A stretch of 64,000 bases of DNA. Source: Borreliella lanei. GTDB lineage: Bacteria > Spirochaetota > Spirochaetia > Borreliales > Borreliaceae. Below the pieces are notes generated by a model. It was not told where the DNA came from. It worked only from the letters and a program-made list of their open reading frames with translations, and ran no database searches. Shown piece by piece: positions 47,859 to 58,299 of this stretch (the stretch's first letter is position 1; the number at the start of each line of letters is the position of its first letter). The stretch lies in NCBI RefSeq assembly GCF_014205895.1, contig NZ_JACHFC010000002.1, positions 124,001 through 188,000 of the forward strand, read 5' to 3'. The translations under genes were made by a program, and so were the position numbers.

Positions 47859-49033
47859 ATAAAATAATAGCAGCTAACCAAACTTTAACTTCTGAGGCTG
47901 TATCTGAAGGACATCCAGATAAAATTGCAGATCAAATCTCTGATGCCATCCTTGATGAAATACTAAAAGAAGATAAAAATGCAAAAGTAGCTTGCGAAGT
48001 CATAATTGCACAAAATTTAGTAGTAATAGCAGGAGAAATAAATAGTCCTGCAAAAAAAAACATAAATATAAAAGAAATTGCTAAGAATATCATCAAAGAT
48101 ATAGGCTATACAAATATTGACTATGGACTTGATTACAAAACAATAACGGTAATAGATGCTATTGGCAATCAATCGCGTGACATTATAAACGCAATTGAAA
48201 AAAAAGGATCTACTACCCTTGGAGCAGGCGATCAGGGAATAATATTTGGATATGCCTGCGATGAAACAGAAAATTTTTTACCTGCTCCTTATGAACTAGC
48301 CAATTCAATTCTAAAAAAAGCTAGCAATCTTAGAAAATCAGGAGCAATAAAATGGTTAAGACCCGACTCAAAATCTCAAGTTACTATAGAATATGATAAA
48401 AACAGAAACCCTGTAAAAATAAAAAATATTATAGTCTCTCATCAACACCATCCAAACATCTCCCAAAAACTAATAAGACAAACAATAATTGAAGAAATTA
48501 TCAAGCCCACCATTCAAGACAAATCAATGCTTGATGAAAATACTATTTATTGCATTAATCCTTCTGGAAATTTTGTAATTGGGGGGCCTACCGGAGATAC
48601 TGGTCTTACAGGAAGAAAAATTATTGCCGATAGTTATGGAGGATTTGCAAGACACGGAGGGGGAGCATACAGCGGAAAAGATGCCACAAAGGTAGATAGA
48701 TCAGCTGCCTACATGGCAAGATATATCGCAAAAAATATGGTGGCAGCCGGAATTTCTAAAGAATTTGAACTACAGCTTGCATACGCAATTGGAATTGAAA
48801 ACCCAATATCTATTCAAATAACCACGGGAATAAATGATCCTAAATATGCAAACAAAATATTAAATTTTATTGTTAATAACTTCGATCTAACTCCCAACGG
48901 TATAATTGAAAAATTAAATCTAAAACAACCCATATATCTCAAAACTTGTACTTATGGTCATTTTGGAAAAAATGACTTTGAATGGGAAAAATTAGATTTT
49001 GTAAAAAAAATACAAACAGTGCTAAAAGAATGA
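47855..49033 (+). CDS. metK: S-adenosylmethionine synthetase
   Basis: Makes S-adenosylmethionine from methionine and ATP. The 392-residue protein has [43 protein letters not shown], the [21 protein letters not shown] block and [25 protein letters not shown]. The last has Tyr and Ala where many relatives have [19 protein letters not shown]. It is translationally coupled on both sides, to mtnN upstream and luxS downstream, each with an ATGA overlap. Confidence 0.97.
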   Translation: MNKIIAANQTLTSEAVSEGHPDKIADQISDAILDEILKEDKNAKVACEVIIAQNLVVIAGEINSPAKKNINIKEIAKNIIKDIGYTNIDYGLDYKTITVIDAIGNQSRDIINAIEKKGSTTLGAGDQGIIFGYACDETENFLPAPYELANSILKKASNLRKSGAIKWLRPDSKSQVTIEYDKNRNPVKIKNIIVSHQHHPNISQKLIRQTIIEEIIKPTIQDKSMLDENTIYCINPSGNFVIGGPTGDTGLTGRKIIADSYGGFARHGGGAYSGKDATKVDRSAAYMARYIAKNMVAAGISKEFELQLAYAIGIENPISIQITTGINDPKYANKILNFIVNNFDLTPNGIIEKLNLKQPIYLKTCTYGHFGKNDFEWEKLDFVKKIQTVLKE

Positions 49034-49503
49034 AAAAAATAAAAAGCTTTACAATAGATCATACAAAATTAAACCCCGGCATATATGTCTCAAGAAAAGA
49101 TACTTTTGAAAATGTAATATTTACTACAATAGACATTAGAATTAAAGCTCCCAACATTGAACCAATAATTGAAAACGCAGCAATACACACAATAGAACAC
49201 ATAGGGGCCACTTTGCTTAGAAATAATGAAGTTTGGGCCGAAAAAATAGTATATTTTGGCCCTATGGGATGCAGAACTGGCTTTTACTTAATAATTTTTG
49301 GAGACTATGAAAGTAAAGATCTTATTGACTTAATATCATGGCTTTTTTCCGAAATCTTAAATTTTTCAGAGCCTATTCCAGGCGCAAGTGATAAAGAATG
49401 CGGAAATTACAAGGAACACAACCTTGACATGGCTAAATATGAATCTTCTAAATACTTGCAAATATTAAACAATATCAAAGAAGAAAATTTAAAATACCCC
49501 TAG
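49030..49503 (+). CDS. luxS: S-ribosylhomocysteine lyase LuxS
   Basis: Converts S-ribosylhomocysteine to homocysteine and DPD, the AI-2 precursor. Starting at the ATG that overlaps the metK stop (ATGA), the protein is 157 residues, the family size. An in-frame upstream ATG at 48982 lies inside metK and would add residues not in the family. Metal and catalytic residues are His53 and His57 in HTIEHIG, Cys81 in GCRTGFY and Cys124 in DKECGN. The gene ends the pdeB-mtnN-metK-luxS cluster and converges with the frameshifted gene 10 bases away. Confidence 0.97.
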   Translation: MKKIKSFTIDHTKLNPGIYVSRKDTFENVIFTTIDIRIKAPNIEPIIENAAIHTIEHIGATLLRNNEVWAEKIVYFGPMGCRTGFYLIIFGDYESKDLIDLISWLFSEILNFSEPIPGASDKECGNYKEHNLDMAKYESSKYLQILNNIKEENLKYP

Positions 49504-49513
49504 ATCATAAAAT

Positions 49514-50175
49514 TTACAAAATAGAAAGTATTTCGCTGTCATTTTTTGTTGCTACATCAAACTGAAAAATAAAGCCCAGAGTTATTTTATGCATTTGATT
49601 TAAAAGTAAAGGTTTGTTGTAAAAAATTGGAGAGACTGCATATTCCAAAAAAATAAAATCTATATTAATTCTAGCTCCAATGTCTACTCCCAAAACAAAA
49701 TTACTTATCAAAGCCCAATCATTTGAGCCTATAAAACAAATTTTTGCACCAATATATGAAAATTTTAAACCTGTAAAAAAGGTTAAACTAAACATTGGGG
49801 TATAAGGTAAAAAAAATAATTACCATACATTCTCAATGAGAATGTAACATCTTTTACTATAAAATAATTTAGAGAATGCTTTAAATATGCTTGATCATCC
49901 AGCATAAATATAATCTCTTTAGTATAAAGAGTGTGACTTGGCAAAAATTTAACATCTAAATTAAATTCTCCACCAAATGCGAAATTTTGAGAAACATTAA
50001 CACCAAGCCCGCTGAAAAATTGATACTTAAGTCTTTCATAGAAGAATAAATCTCGAGTAAAATTATCAACACCAATCCCAATTCCACTATATACATTAAA
50101 ATAACCAGGAATTCCTGAATAAATTCTTAATGTATTAAACATAAAAACAAAAAAGAATAAAAAGCTTCTTCTCAC
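49514..50175 (-). pseudogene. Exported beta-barrel-like protein split by a frameshift at an 8-base homopolymer
   Basis: One gene (BB0378 position) read in two overlapping frames. The 5' part (50175-49783) starts at GTG with an AAGGA site and encodes a signal peptide (MRRSFLFFFVFMFNTLRIYS) and alternating beta-strands, ending after MYGNYFFYLIPQCLV. The 3' part (49795-49514) continues the same pattern (MFSLTFFTGLKFSYIG onward). The break lies at eight consecutive As on the + strand (49809-49816). One more base there would join both parts as MYGNYFFLPYTPMFSLTFF into a protein of about 220 residues. It could be a true mutation, a slippage-controlled switch or a sequencing error. An outer-membrane location is inferred from strand pattern. 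Confidence 0.75.
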
Positions 50176-50201
50176 AAAGAATCCTTTTTGGCAAAATAAA
50201 A

Positions 50202-50621
50202 TTAAATATTCATACTTATTTGTATAGACAGCTCTTTAAATTTTTCAACTTCAAGATTAAGTTTATTGCCTCTCTTAAGACCAAAACCATCATTTTTAAA
50301 TCTTGGAATTACATGAAAATGAGTATGAAAAACCTCTTGCCCCGCACCAGCACCCAAAGCAGAATAAATATTTATTCCACCATAAATACTTGAGTTTATT
50401 CTCTTTAAAGCATTTGAAATTTTTTTACATACTCTTAAAACTCTCTCGTTAAATTTATCATCCATGTTTAATAAATTCTCACTATGTTCTTTAGGAATAA
50501 CAAGAGTATGCCCAACAGTTAAAGGATTAATATCCAAAAATGCCAAAACTAAATCGTCCTCATAAACTTTATAACTAGGAAGCTCTTTGTTTACTATTTT
50601 ACAAAAAATACAATCATACAT
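50202..50621 (-). CDS. HIT family nucleotide-binding protein
   Basis: A 139-residue histidine-triad protein (BB0379, once labelled PKCI-like). It begins with the CIFCKIVNKELP Zn-type Cys pair common in Hint proteins, then LAFLDINPLTVGHTLVIPKEH. It has the active-site triad H-T-H-F-H-V (99-104) in EVFHTHFHVIPRF. Relatives hydrolyse nucleoside phosphoramidates or adenylated products. It lies between mgtE upstream and the frameshifted gene downstream. Confidence 0.94.
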   Translation of the reverse strand: MYDCIFCKIVNKELPSYKVYEDDLVLAFLDINPLTVGHTLVIPKEHSENLLNMDDKFNERVLRVCKKISNALKRINSSIYGGINIYSALGAGAGQEVFHTHFHVIPRFKNDGFGLKRGNKLNLEVEKFKELSIQISMNI

Positions 50622-50671
50622 TAAAAATATCCTATTATAAAAAAATAATAATCAACATATTTAAATGAAAT

Positions 50672-52036
50672 TTAAACAGCATAACTAACTAAAACCCATT
50701 TTGCTATATTAAAATAAGCTATTAAAGTAATAGCATCTGCAATCGTAGTGATTAAAGGGCCTGCCATAAGTGCTGGATCCAACTTTAAAATTTTAGCAAC
50801 AATGGGTAAAAGACCTCCCAATATCTTTGCTACTGTCAAACTTACCATCAAGCAAGATGAAACTACAAAAGCTATTTTCAGCTTATCAGAATGGTGTGGA
50901 GCTACAAAAAATACAATTCTTAAAAAATTAACACTAGCAAGAATTACTCCCACTAGAATGCTAACACATATTTCCTTTAAAAACACTTTAAAAAAATCTT
51001 TTACCTTAACAGTACCAAGAGCAAGCTCACGAATTATTAAAGCAGATGCCTGAGAACCAGCATTGCCCGAAGTATCCATTAAAAGGGGAATAAAACTGGC
51101 TAAAACCACTAAAGACAACATTAAATTTTGATAATTTGAAATGATTGTAGCTGTAAAAGTAGAAGATATCATAAGAACTAAAAGCCAAATTATCCTATTT
51201 TTTGTCATAACTAAAATAGAAGTATCAAGATAAGAGGTATCTAGGGGCTTAACAGCTGCAATCATTTGAAAATCTTCAGTATTTACCGATTGAATAACCT
51301 CTAAAATGTCATCAATAATAATAACCCCTATCATTCTCCCTTCATTATCAACAACAGGAACACTGGTAATATCATGTTTTTGAAAAAGAAGTGCAACATC
51401 TTCTTTCTCATCATTGACTCCCACAATATAAAACCCACTATTTCTCATTATTGATGAGAGAATAACATCATCTTTAGCCAATATCAAATCTTCAATTTTT
51501 ACAACTCCTTTTAAATGCTTTTCATCATCTGTAATATAATAGGTGTAAATATCTTCTTTGGTTTTAGCTACCTTTCTAATATGGTCAAGAGCTTTACCAA
51601 CTGTGAAATCTTCTTTAAGCTCAACATATTCAATTGTTACGATCGAACCTGCAGAGTCATCACTGTAAGACAAAAATTTATTAATAATTTCTCTATTCTC
51701 TTCTGTAGAACTTGCCAAAAATCTCTGAACAACATTTGCAGGAACCTCTTCTAAAAGATCAATAACATCATCAAGATTCAACTCATCAATCATTTCACTT
51801 ATTTCTTTATTGGTAAAAGAATTTGCTAATTTATTTTTTGTAGATTGGTCAAAATTAGAAAAAGTTTCAACTGCTATTTTTTTGGGTAAAAACCTGTAGA
51901 GTAAAATCAACTCAGATCCATTAAGTCTTTTAAGAGCCTCAGCAATATCAAAAGAGTCATGCTTTAAAAATTTTTCTTTAATTTTAGAATAGCTCTTCTC
52001 TTTAAGAAAAATTCTCAATTCATCAATATCTATCAT
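50672..52036 (-). CDS. mgtE: MgtE-type magnesium transporter
   Basis: Magnesium channel gated by intracellular Mg. The 454-residue protein has the soluble N domain with a helical superhelix (about 20-130, NELNLDDVIDLLEEVPANVVQRFL) and two CBS domains (about 135-255, with KHDITSVPVVDNEGRMIGVI). A connecting helix and five membrane helices follow (about 285-452), including LMDTSGNAGSQASALIIREL and DPALMAGPLITTIAD, which line the pore in the family. A GGAGG site precedes the ATG. Confidence 0.96.
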   Translation of the reverse strand: MIDIDELRIFLKEKSYSKIKEKFLKHDSFDIAEALKRLNGSELILLYRFLPKKIAVETFSNFDQSTKNKLANSFTNKEISEMIDELNLDDVIDLLEEVPANVVQRFLASSTEENREIINKFLSYSDDSAGSIVTIEYVELKEDFTVGKALDHIRKVAKTKEDIYTYYITDDEKHLKGVVKIEDLILAKDDVILSSIMRNSGFYIVGVNDEKEDVALLFQKHDITSVPVVDNEGRMIGVIIIDDILEVIQSVNTEDFQMIAAVKPLDTSYLDTSILVMTKNRIIWLLVLMISSTFTATIISNYQNLMLSLVVLASFIPLLMDTSGNAGSQASALIIRELALGTVKVKDFFKVFLKEICVSILVGVILASVNFLRIVFFVAPHHSDKLKIAFVVSSCLMVSLTVAKILGGLLPIVAKILKLDPALMAGPLITTIADAITLIAYFNIAKWVLVSYAV

Positions 52037-52089
52037 TAAAAGGCCTCCAAAAATTTAAATTTTACAAGACATTTAATGAATCTAATTCA

Positions 52090-53514
52090 TCAAAGCTTAT
52101 CCAATAACATAGAACATCTTCCTGAAGGAATAGGAAGAGTTTTTTCTTTTTTATTTAATATATTTATTGTAAAATAATAAAGTTTTTCAGATTCCATTTT
52201 TATTTCCCAGCCTCTTTTCCCTTTATTGCAAATTATTGTGGTTTGATTCTTTTTAAGAGATAGGCTTTCTATCCCCATAATCTCAAGAGTAGGTATGTTC
52301 CAATATACAGTTTTATCAGGCAAACTAATTGTAAGCCCAATAATATTTTCTATCATCAAGCTAATACTAAAAAGCGCAAGATAACAAATAAGACCTTTCT
52401 CAGTATAAGTTTTTTTATTAGAATCAAAATATGCAGGTCCTTCTTGCATAGGTTTATAAGCTTCCCAAATGTGCCCTTTAATTTTATTAAAGGGCATTAA
52501 AGTGTCTAATATATAATATAAATGTCTTATAGTAAATTCTCTTGCAATATTTGCACGACCACAATATTCAAGGCCTTTGATCACAAAAAAATTCATATAA
52601 GTATAAACTGAACCATAATATCCATTACCATCCTCACTAAAACCTGGCTCACTAACAGAAAGTGTTGGAAAAGGATTTGGAGTCCCAAAATGCTTAGTAC
52701 TTTTTAAATAAAAAATCATTCTTTCTATTCTGTCCTCACTGGGAATCTCGGAAAGCATTGGGAAAAAACCTACTATTGTCTTAATTTCAAGAATATTTTC
52801 ATTAACATCAAGATCATAATAAAATCCATCTTTTTCGCTCCACATTAAAGAATTAATTTTGACCTTAAGGGAAAAAAATCGTTTTTTATATTCAAGTGAT
52901 AAATTTTTATCATTTAAAATGTCTGCCAATTTAGAAATACAATATGCACTATGAACTTGTAATGAATTAAAATCTATAGGATAGTATGCACCCGCTCTTG
53001 GAGAGTTTTTATAAAAAATTTTATTTACATCAATTGAATAAAGACCATTTTCCTTTAAAAATTTGCTCTCTATCCATTTATAATACTTATCAAGAATTGG
53101 CAAAACTTCAGAAATTCTCTTTTTATTTCCTGTTTTATGATATAAGTTATATTCAGCCCACGCAAAAATAGGAAATCCAATATTCTCTTCATTCCCATCA
53201 AGCTCAATAATAGCATTGTTATTGCCATATCTAGCTCTGATTGCGCCAGATTCTTCCTGCAATTGATAAAATTTATCAATTGCAGATGTAGATGAATATT
53301 CCCCATTACTATAGACAAGAAAAAAGCTTGACATACAAGCTTGCATCTGATCTATATAATCGCAATTTTCCGAATAATAATTTTTATCTTTTTTACCCCT
53401 ATCAGCAACTTTTTGTAAAACAACCTTATCTTGAATCCAAGATAAACTTTTATTATAAATATCAATAAAGTCTTGATCATAATAGTAAATTTTGGGAAAC
53501 ATTTTTTTATTCAA
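52090..53514 (-). CDS. treA: Trehalase-like glycoside hydrolase (alpha/alpha toroid)
   Basis: A 474-residue protein annotated as trehalase in B31 (BB0381). Segments such as FPIFAWAEYNLYHKTGNKKRI, DFNSLQVHSAYCISKLA, LMWSEKDGFYYDLD and the GNGYYGSVYTYMNFFVIKGLEYCGR block fit an (alpha/alpha)6 barrel of the GH37/GH63 type. The exact trehalase signatures of E. coli TreA are not obvious, so the substrate (trehalose or a related glucoside) should be taken as provisional. There is no signal peptide, so it is cytoplasmic. The start is TTG with AGAGGA 7 bases upstream, and an extended -10 promoter candidate lies 40 bases before it. Confidence 0.85.
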   Translation of the reverse strand: MNKKMFPKIYYYDQDFIDIYNKSLSWIQDKVVLQKVADRGKKDKNYYSENCDYIDQMQACMSSFFLVYSNGEYSSTSAIDKFYQLQEESGAIRARYGNNNAIIELDGNEENIGFPIFAWAEYNLYHKTGNKKRISEVLPILDKYYKWIESKFLKENGLYSIDVNKIFYKNSPRAGAYYPIDFNSLQVHSAYCISKLADILNDKNLSLEYKKRFFSLKVKINSLMWSEKDGFYYDLDVNENILEIKTIVGFFPMLSEIPSEDRIERMIFYLKSTKHFGTPNPFPTLSVSEPGFSEDGNGYYGSVYTYMNFFVIKGLEYCGRANIAREFTIRHLYYILDTLMPFNKIKGHIWEAYKPMQEGPAYFDSNKKTYTEKGLICYLALFSISLMIENIIGLTISLPDKTVYWNIPTLEIMGIESLSLKKNQTTIICNKGKRGWEIKMESEKLYYFTINILNKKEKTLPIPSGRCSMLLDKL

Positions 53515-53553
53515 TGCTAAATCCTCTAAAACGATAGAAATGTGCTTCTACTT

Positions 53554-53559
53554 ATTATA
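53554..53559 (-). promoter_or_regulatory. Candidate extended -10 element for treA
   Basis: A perfect TATAAT on the minus strand, with TG one base upstream (TGTTATAAT), an extended -10 element. It is 40 bases upstream of the TTG start. No good -35 box is seen. This suggests treA is transcribed apart from the bmp genes upstream. Confidence 0.45.
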
Positions 53560-53626
53560 ACACAATAAATATAACATAATTAAAAAATTAAAAACTGGAA
53601 AATTAAAATCTTTCTATTTCAAAAGT

Positions 53627-54652
53627 TTATAACTTTAATATTTGTTTTATAAAAATTTTATATCCCTCCTGATTACAAGGAACAATGATCTCTTTATTGA
53701 TTATTTTTCTCTCAAGAACTTTTATGTATTCAAATTCATTCGCATTAGATAACCCAACAACACCATCTCTTAATCCCATTTGAACAACTTTTCCACCTTC
53801 CCAAACATTATTATTTTTAATACATTCGCTAGTAATCAAATACAATGCGTCCCCAACGTTTTTTATAACAGAAGTAATAAAATTTTTAGGAGCAAGATGT
53901 GACTGGTCTTGATCAGCTCCAATAACATAGTAACCATCGCCAAGTTTTTTTGCCGCTTCAATAACACCAACTCCAGCTAAACCAGCTGCAAAATGAATTA
54001 CATCTATCCCTTTAGAATACATTTTACTGGCTATGACTCTACCAATATCAACATCTGAAAAAGAATTAGAATATTCACTTATAATCTGTATATCTTTATT
54101 AGCATACTTTGCACCAGCTTCATAACCATAGCGAAATGCATCTACTATATTTCCCTTCACTCCCCCTATAAAACCTATTTTGCCAGAAAAGCTTTTTTTA
54201 GCTGCAATATAGCCAGCCAAAAAAGCACCCTGCTCTACTCTGAAAACAACAGCAATCAAATTTTTAGGAATCTGAACATCATCGCCATAAATAGGATCTA
54301 TTATTCCATAGCTAATTTTTGGATTCTCTGATGAAACCGATAAAGATGCGTCCGTAAGCATGTACCCTACAAGCCAAATCAGGTCTGAACCATTCGCTTT
54401 TAAATTATCAAGATCTGAAACATAACTAGAATAAACTCCAGAGACAGCACTTGAAAAAACCTTTTCAATACTTTCTGGAAAATCTTTTTTCAAGCGCAAT
54501 AAAGCCTCATTAGCACTAGAATTAAAAGATTTATCATCAAGAATACCATCTACCAACATGGATATCTTAATTTTTCTTGAACCAGATTCCATTCCGTTTC
54601 TACTAAAGCAAGAAATCAACAAAATGCCGAATATAAAAATCGCAATCCTCAT
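53627..54652 (-). CDS. bmpB: Basic membrane lipoprotein B (BmpB)
   Basis: Lipoprotein of the PnrA/Bmp family of nucleoside-binding proteins, 341 residues from the ATG at 54652. That start has GGAGAAG upstream, and a longer reading from 54679 would put nine residues before the signal peptide. The signal MRIAIFIFGILLISC makes Cys15 the lipidation site. Family motifs are [66 protein letters not shown] and VIGADQDQSHLAP. It is the fourth and last gene of the bmp array and close to bmpA in sequence. Confidence 0.95.
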   Translation of the reverse strand: MRIAIFIFGILLISCFSRNGMESGSRKIKISMLVDGILDDKSFNSSANEALLRLKKDFPESIEKVFSSAVSGVYSSYVSDLDNLKANGSDLIWLVGYMLTDASLSVSSENPKISYGIIDPIYGDDVQIPKNLIAVVFRVEQGAFLAGYIAAKKSFSGKIGFIGGVKGNIVDAFRYGYEAGAKYANKDIQIISEYSNSFSDVDIGRVIASKMYSKGIDVIHFAAGLAGVGVIEAAKKLGDGYYVIGADQDQSHLAPKNFITSVIKNVGDALYLITSECIKNNNVWEGGKVVQMGLRDGVVGLSNANEFEYIKVLERKIINKEIIVPCNQEGYKIFIKQILKL

Positions 54653-54740
54653 ATAGAAAACTTCTCCATTTTCAATCATTCAAACAAAATCAATGTGTTT
54701 TTTTATACTTAAAAATAAAATATATAAATTGATTCTTTAT

Positions 54741-55760
54741 TCAAATAAATTCTTTAAGAAATTTTTCATAACTTTCTTTATTATACGGAACAATAATTTC
54801 TTTGTTGATTATTTTGCTAGAAAGACTATCAATTTCTTTTTCAAGTTCAAAGGGAATCATCTTAGGATTTCTTACAAACCCCACAACTCCTTCTTTAAGG
54901 CCATAATTTATTAATTTCCCACCTTCGAAAGCATTGGTTTTTAAATAGTTAGATGTAAAAATATTTAAAGATCTACCAATATCTTTAGTTGTAGATGTTA
55001 TTACATTATTGGGAGCAAGATATGATTGATCCTCATCAACTCCAATAATATAATGACCAGAACCAAGTTCTTTTGCAACCTCAATAGCCCCAATTCCTCC
55101 AAGACCTGCAGCATGATGAATAATATCTATCTCATCAGAATACATTCTAGTAGCAACACTTCTACCAGCTTCAATGTCAGCAAAACTACCAATATACTGA
55201 GCAAATATCTTTATATCTTTATTAGCATACTTAGCACCAGCCTCATACCCATACCTGAAAGCATCTACTATCTCACTTTCTATTCCCCCTAAAAATCCAA
55301 TTTTACCTGTTTTAGAAAGTTTTGCAGCAATATAACCTGTTAGAAATGCGCCCTCTTGAGCTCTAAAGGTCATACCCACCAAATTTGCAGGAATAGGATC
55401 ATTAGAATAAACAGGATCAATAATTGCATATTTCATCTCGGAATTTTGAAGAGAAGCAGCCTTGGCCACATCGCTAAATCTATACCCAATAAGCCAAATT
55501 AAATCTGAGCCCGCATCCTTAAGCCCTTCAAGATCAGATAAATAAGAATTTGATGATGATTCTTTTAAAACAAGCTCAATCTTAAATTCCTCTTTAACTT
55601 TTTTTACGCCATTTAAAGCACTCTCATTAAAAGATTTATCATCAAAAGTTCCATCAATTATTAAAGATATCTTAGGAATTTCGCTCTCAAGACTACCCTT
55701 ACCACTACAAGATAAAAAAATAATCCCCTCAAACAAAATCAACAACAATAATTTATTCAT
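54741..55760 (-). CDS. bmpA: Basic membrane lipoprotein A (BmpA, P39)
   Basis: Immunodominant P39 antigen of Lyme spirochaetes, 339 residues. The signal peptide ends [10 protein letters not shown] with Cys18 as the lipid site. Conserved motifs are [63 protein letters not shown] and [13 protein letters not shown]. From memory the sequence differs from B31 BmpA at many scattered positions (for example around residues 197-210), which argues against a B31-like strain. A strong AAAGGGGGAA site precedes the ATG. bmpB follows after 88 bases and is probably co-transcribed. Confidence 0.97.
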   Translation of the reverse strand: MNKLLLLILFEGIIFLSCSGKGSLESEIPKISLIIDGTFDDKSFNESALNGVKKVKEEFKIELVLKESSSNSYLSDLEGLKDAGSDLIWLIGYRFSDVAKAASLQNSEMKYAIIDPVYSNDPIPANLVGMTFRAQEGAFLTGYIAAKLSKTGKIGFLGGIESEIVDAFRYGYEAGAKYANKDIKIFAQYIGSFADIEAGRSVATRMYSDEIDIIHHAAGLGGIGAIEVAKELGSGHYIIGVDEDQSYLAPNNVITSTTKDIGRSLNIFTSNYLKTNAFEGGKLINYGLKEGVVGFVRNPKMIPFELEKEIDSLSSKIINKEIIVPYNKESYEKFLKEFI

Positions 55761-55801
55761 AAACCATTCCCCCTTTACAAATAAAGCTATACCTAAGTAG
55801 T

Positions 55802-56863
55802 TTATAACTTTGATTTAAATAAATCAAATGCATATTCACTATCAGGAACAATAATTTCTCCACTTATTATTTTATTTTCTAGATCAATAACTTCATCAAC
55901 TAATCTATTATTTAAAATATCAGGATCTTTAACAATTTCTATTACTCCCTCCTTTAGCCCCCGATCAATAACAATCCCGCCTTTAAAAACTCCACTATTA
56001 ATATACTCTGAAGAAATAGAATAAATAACCTTTCCAATATCCTTAATTATTGAAGTAATAACATTTTGAGGTGCAATATATGATTGATCTTGATTTAAAC
56101 CAATAACATAATATTTGGGTCCAAGCTCCTTAGCAGCATCATAAACTCCAAGCCCAGTTATGCCAGCTATTGGAAAAATAACGCCTACTTTATCCTCTTT
56201 ATACATAAACCGAGCCATTTCTTTGCCTTTTTCTTTATCAAAAATAGAAGGTGCCTTTTTTGAAACTAGTCTTAATTTAGGATTAGCATAAAAAATTCCA
56301 GCCTTAAAACCAAACTTAAAATCATTTAAATGCTCACTTATAGGACCTGTTAAAAATCCAATCTTTTCCTTTCTGCTCATCTTAGCAGCAATATACCCAG
56401 CTAAAAATGCAGCCTCTTCATTTCTGAACTTGATGGCCAAAGAATTCTTAGGAACTTGAATATCTCCATAATCAAAAGCATCTATAATTCCATAAAAAAT
56501 ATCTGGACGTTCATGCGAAAGCTTCACTGACAAACCAGAAAATTTGTATCCAGCCAACCAAAAAAGATTTAAAGGATTTTTTTGAATCTCATGAGCATCC
56601 TCTGTCATTGCCTCATCAACAGTAAGAAGTCTTTTGCCCGCAATAGGATAAGGCCTTAAAGATTTAGTTATAAGTTTTATTCCAAAATCATCCCTAAGTT
56701 TTACAACACCATCATGAACACTTTGATTATAGCCTTTATCATAAAAACTACCATTAGCTAAAACACCTATAACAACTTTGTCAGATTTAATAGACTTTTT
56801 ATTAGATTTAAAACAAGCAAATACCAATAAAGATAAAGTAATAAAAATAAACCTTTTAAACAA
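55802..56863 (-). CDS. bmpC: Basic membrane lipoprotein C (BmpC)
   Basis: Third paralogue, 353 residues, with signal [10 protein letters not shown] (Cys17 lipid site). It is the most divergent Bmp here. The first motif is [16 protein letters not shown] instead of [13 protein letters not shown], and the ligand-region VIGVDQDQ reads VIGLNQDQ (Asp to Asn). An extra insertion ([21 protein letters not shown]) lies in the N-lobe. It still has [19 protein letters not shown] and the [18 protein letters not shown] block with the conserved Lys. A different ligand is plausible. bmpA follows after 41 bases. Confidence 0.94.
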   Translation of the reverse strand: MFKRFIFITLSLLVFACFKSNKKSIKSDKVVIGVLANGSFYDKGYNQSVHDGVVKLRDDFGIKLITKSLRPYPIAGKRLLTVDEAMTEDAHEIQKNPLNLFWLAGYKFSGLSVKLSHERPDIFYGIIDAFDYGDIQVPKNSLAIKFRNEEAAFLAGYIAAKMSRKEKIGFLTGPISEHLNDFKFGFKAGIFYANPKLRLVSKKAPSIFDKEKGKEMARFMYKEDKVGVIFPIAGITGLGVYDAAKELGPKYYVIGLNQDQSYIAPQNVITSIIKDIGKVIYSISSEYINSGVFKGGIVIDRGLKEGVIEIVKDPDILNNRLVDEVIDLENKIISGEIIVPDSEYAFDLFKSKL

Positions 56864-57183
56864 AATTAATCCTCTCCTTATAAAATTTATTTAAAAAATT
56901 TAGAATTTCTTAAAAATTTAAATACTAACTTTATTTTACTAACAAGTAGTATTCTTTATTTATAAAATAAAAATTTCAATACACCCTTTTAAAAAAATAC
57001 TTCTAGCATTAATAAAAACACGGTAGTAGGAAAAATAATTTTTCCTACATCACCATAATATCCAAATTTAAACCCTTTTTCAAGATTAATTTAAATTAAA
57101 ACTTACAATAATAAAAAAACTATCTAAAATATCTTTAAAAAAACCAAAAAGATTTTTCACAATCCAACTCAATAAAAATCAAG
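56864..57183. other. Intergenic region between bmpD and bmpC
   Basis: A 320-base A+T-rich gap, much longer than the gaps between the other bmp genes. It holds one clear hairpin (57026-57048, listed separately). No gene or convincing promoter was found by eye, though it is the natural place for a separate bmpC promoter. Confidence 0.6.
57026..57048 (-). terminator. Hairpin downstream of bmpD
   Basis: GTAGGAAAAA (57026-57035) pairs perfectly with TTTTTCCTAC (57039-57048) around a 3-base loop. On the minus strand it is followed within a few bases by a run of five Ts. It lies about 136 bases after the bmpD stop. Probably a terminator or pause site that limits read-through into bmpC. Confidence 0.5.
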
Positions 57184-58209
57184 TTAATTTTCCATTTGCA
57201 AAACAAAGTTATCATAAGACACCTTGTCATAAGGCGCTTTTATTATACCATTCATTATACTTTGCCTAATTTTTAATGATTTGTTATAAATCTCAGAATA
57301 ATTTGATTTTAAGTTTTCATTTAAAACCAAACCAAGCCCATCTTCTTTAAGCCCAAAAAATATGGTTTTGCCCCCATCCAAAACTCCAGTTTCTAAATAC
57401 TTTTTTGTTAAACTATACATCAATGAATCAACTTTCTTTACAGCAGAAACAATAACATTATCAGGAGCAAGATATGATTGATCCTGATCGACTCCAATAA
57501 TATAATGATCGGGCCCTAACTCTTTTGCTGCCTCAATTACCCCTATACCAGAAAGTCCTGCAGCTGAAAATATGATATCAATCCCATCTCGATACATATT
57601 AGATGCTGTTGAGCGACCAAGTCCAAAATCTCCAAATGTACCAACATATTGAGAAACCACTTCAATATTAGAGTTTGCATACTTAGCGCCAGCTTCATAT
57701 CCGTACATAAAAGATTCTAAAACTTTTCCTCTCACCCCTCCAACAAATCCGATCTTACCGGTTTTAGAAGCTTTTGACGCAAAGTATCCTGCTAAAAAAG
57801 CCACCTCTTCGGATCTAAAACTAATATTAAGAAGATTTTTGGGTATTTGAATATCATCATAAACTCCTTCTATGATTGCATAATTAACAGAAACATTCTC
57901 GTTAGCTCTTTGAAAAAGAATGTCTGACAATCTAAACCCAACTCCCCAAATCAAATTTGAATTACCATCTTCTAAGTTTGCAATATCTCCTAAATAAGAA
58001 TTACCTGTAGATGCTTTTTCAATTATATTTATATTTAAATCTGCCTTTAATCTTCTTATAGCCTTAGAAGAACTTTCATTAAATCCTTTATCATCAAAAG
58101 TGCCATCAACTATAAGTGAAACTGTTTTTGCCCCCGAATTACCATTATCAGAGCCAGAACAAGCAACAATAAATAAAAAAATCAAAAAATAATAAACTTT
58201 TTTTAGCAC
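57184..58209 (-). CDS. bmpD: Basic membrane lipoprotein D (BmpD)
   Basis: First gene of the bmp array, 341 residues from a GTG start at 58209. That start has AAGGAGGAT 8 bases upstream and yields the signal peptide [15 protein letters not shown] (Cys16 or so lipid site); longer readings to 58257 lack a ribosome site. Motifs are [41 protein letters not shown] and [13 protein letters not shown]. The homologous BmpD has, as I recall, been crystallised with adenosine and described as the binding protein of an ABC-type nucleoside importer. No ABC permease gene lies next to the array. A terminator separates it from rpsG. Confidence 0.95.
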   Translation of the reverse strand: MLKKVYYFLIFLFIVACSGSDNGNSGAKTVSLIVDGTFDDKGFNESSSKAIRRLKADLNINIIEKASTGNSYLGDIANLEDGNSNLIWGVGFRLSDILFQRANENVSVNYAIIEGVYDDIQIPKNLLNISFRSEEVAFLAGYFASKASKTGKIGFVGGVRGKVLESFMYGYEAGAKYANSNIEVVSQYVGTFGDFGLGRSTASNMYRDGIDIIFSAAGLSGIGVIEAAKELGPDHYIIGVDQDQSYLAPDNVIVSAVKKVDSLMYSLTKKYLETGVLDGGKTIFFGLKEDGLGLVLNENLKSNYSEIYNKSLKIRQSIMNGIIKAPYDKVSYDNFVLQMEN

Positions 58210-58261
58210 AAAAATATCCTCCTTACTTTTAATAAAAAAATAGTTCTTATAATACACAGCA

Positions 58262-58299
58262 TATAAACAAAAAAAGACACCTTAAAAAGGTGTCTTTTT
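58262..58299 (-). terminator. Rho-independent terminator after rpsG
   Basis: On the + strand, AAAAAGACACC (58271-58281) pairs with GGTGTCTTTTT (58289-58299). On the minus strand the stem runs straight into a T-rich tail. It includes the rpsG stop codon and separates the rpoBC-rpsLG unit from bmpD. Confidence 0.9.

Noticed and set aside
48982-49029. N-terminal extension of luxS into metK
   Set aside because: LuxS proteins start about where the ATG at 49030 lies; the extension would be the out-of-frame reading of metK's last codons.
53627-58209. The four tandem bmp genes as a mobile or recombining cassette
   Set aside because: No flanking repeats, transposase or integrase. The array is a conserved core locus of Lyme spirochaetes and the copies are clearly diverged paralogues.
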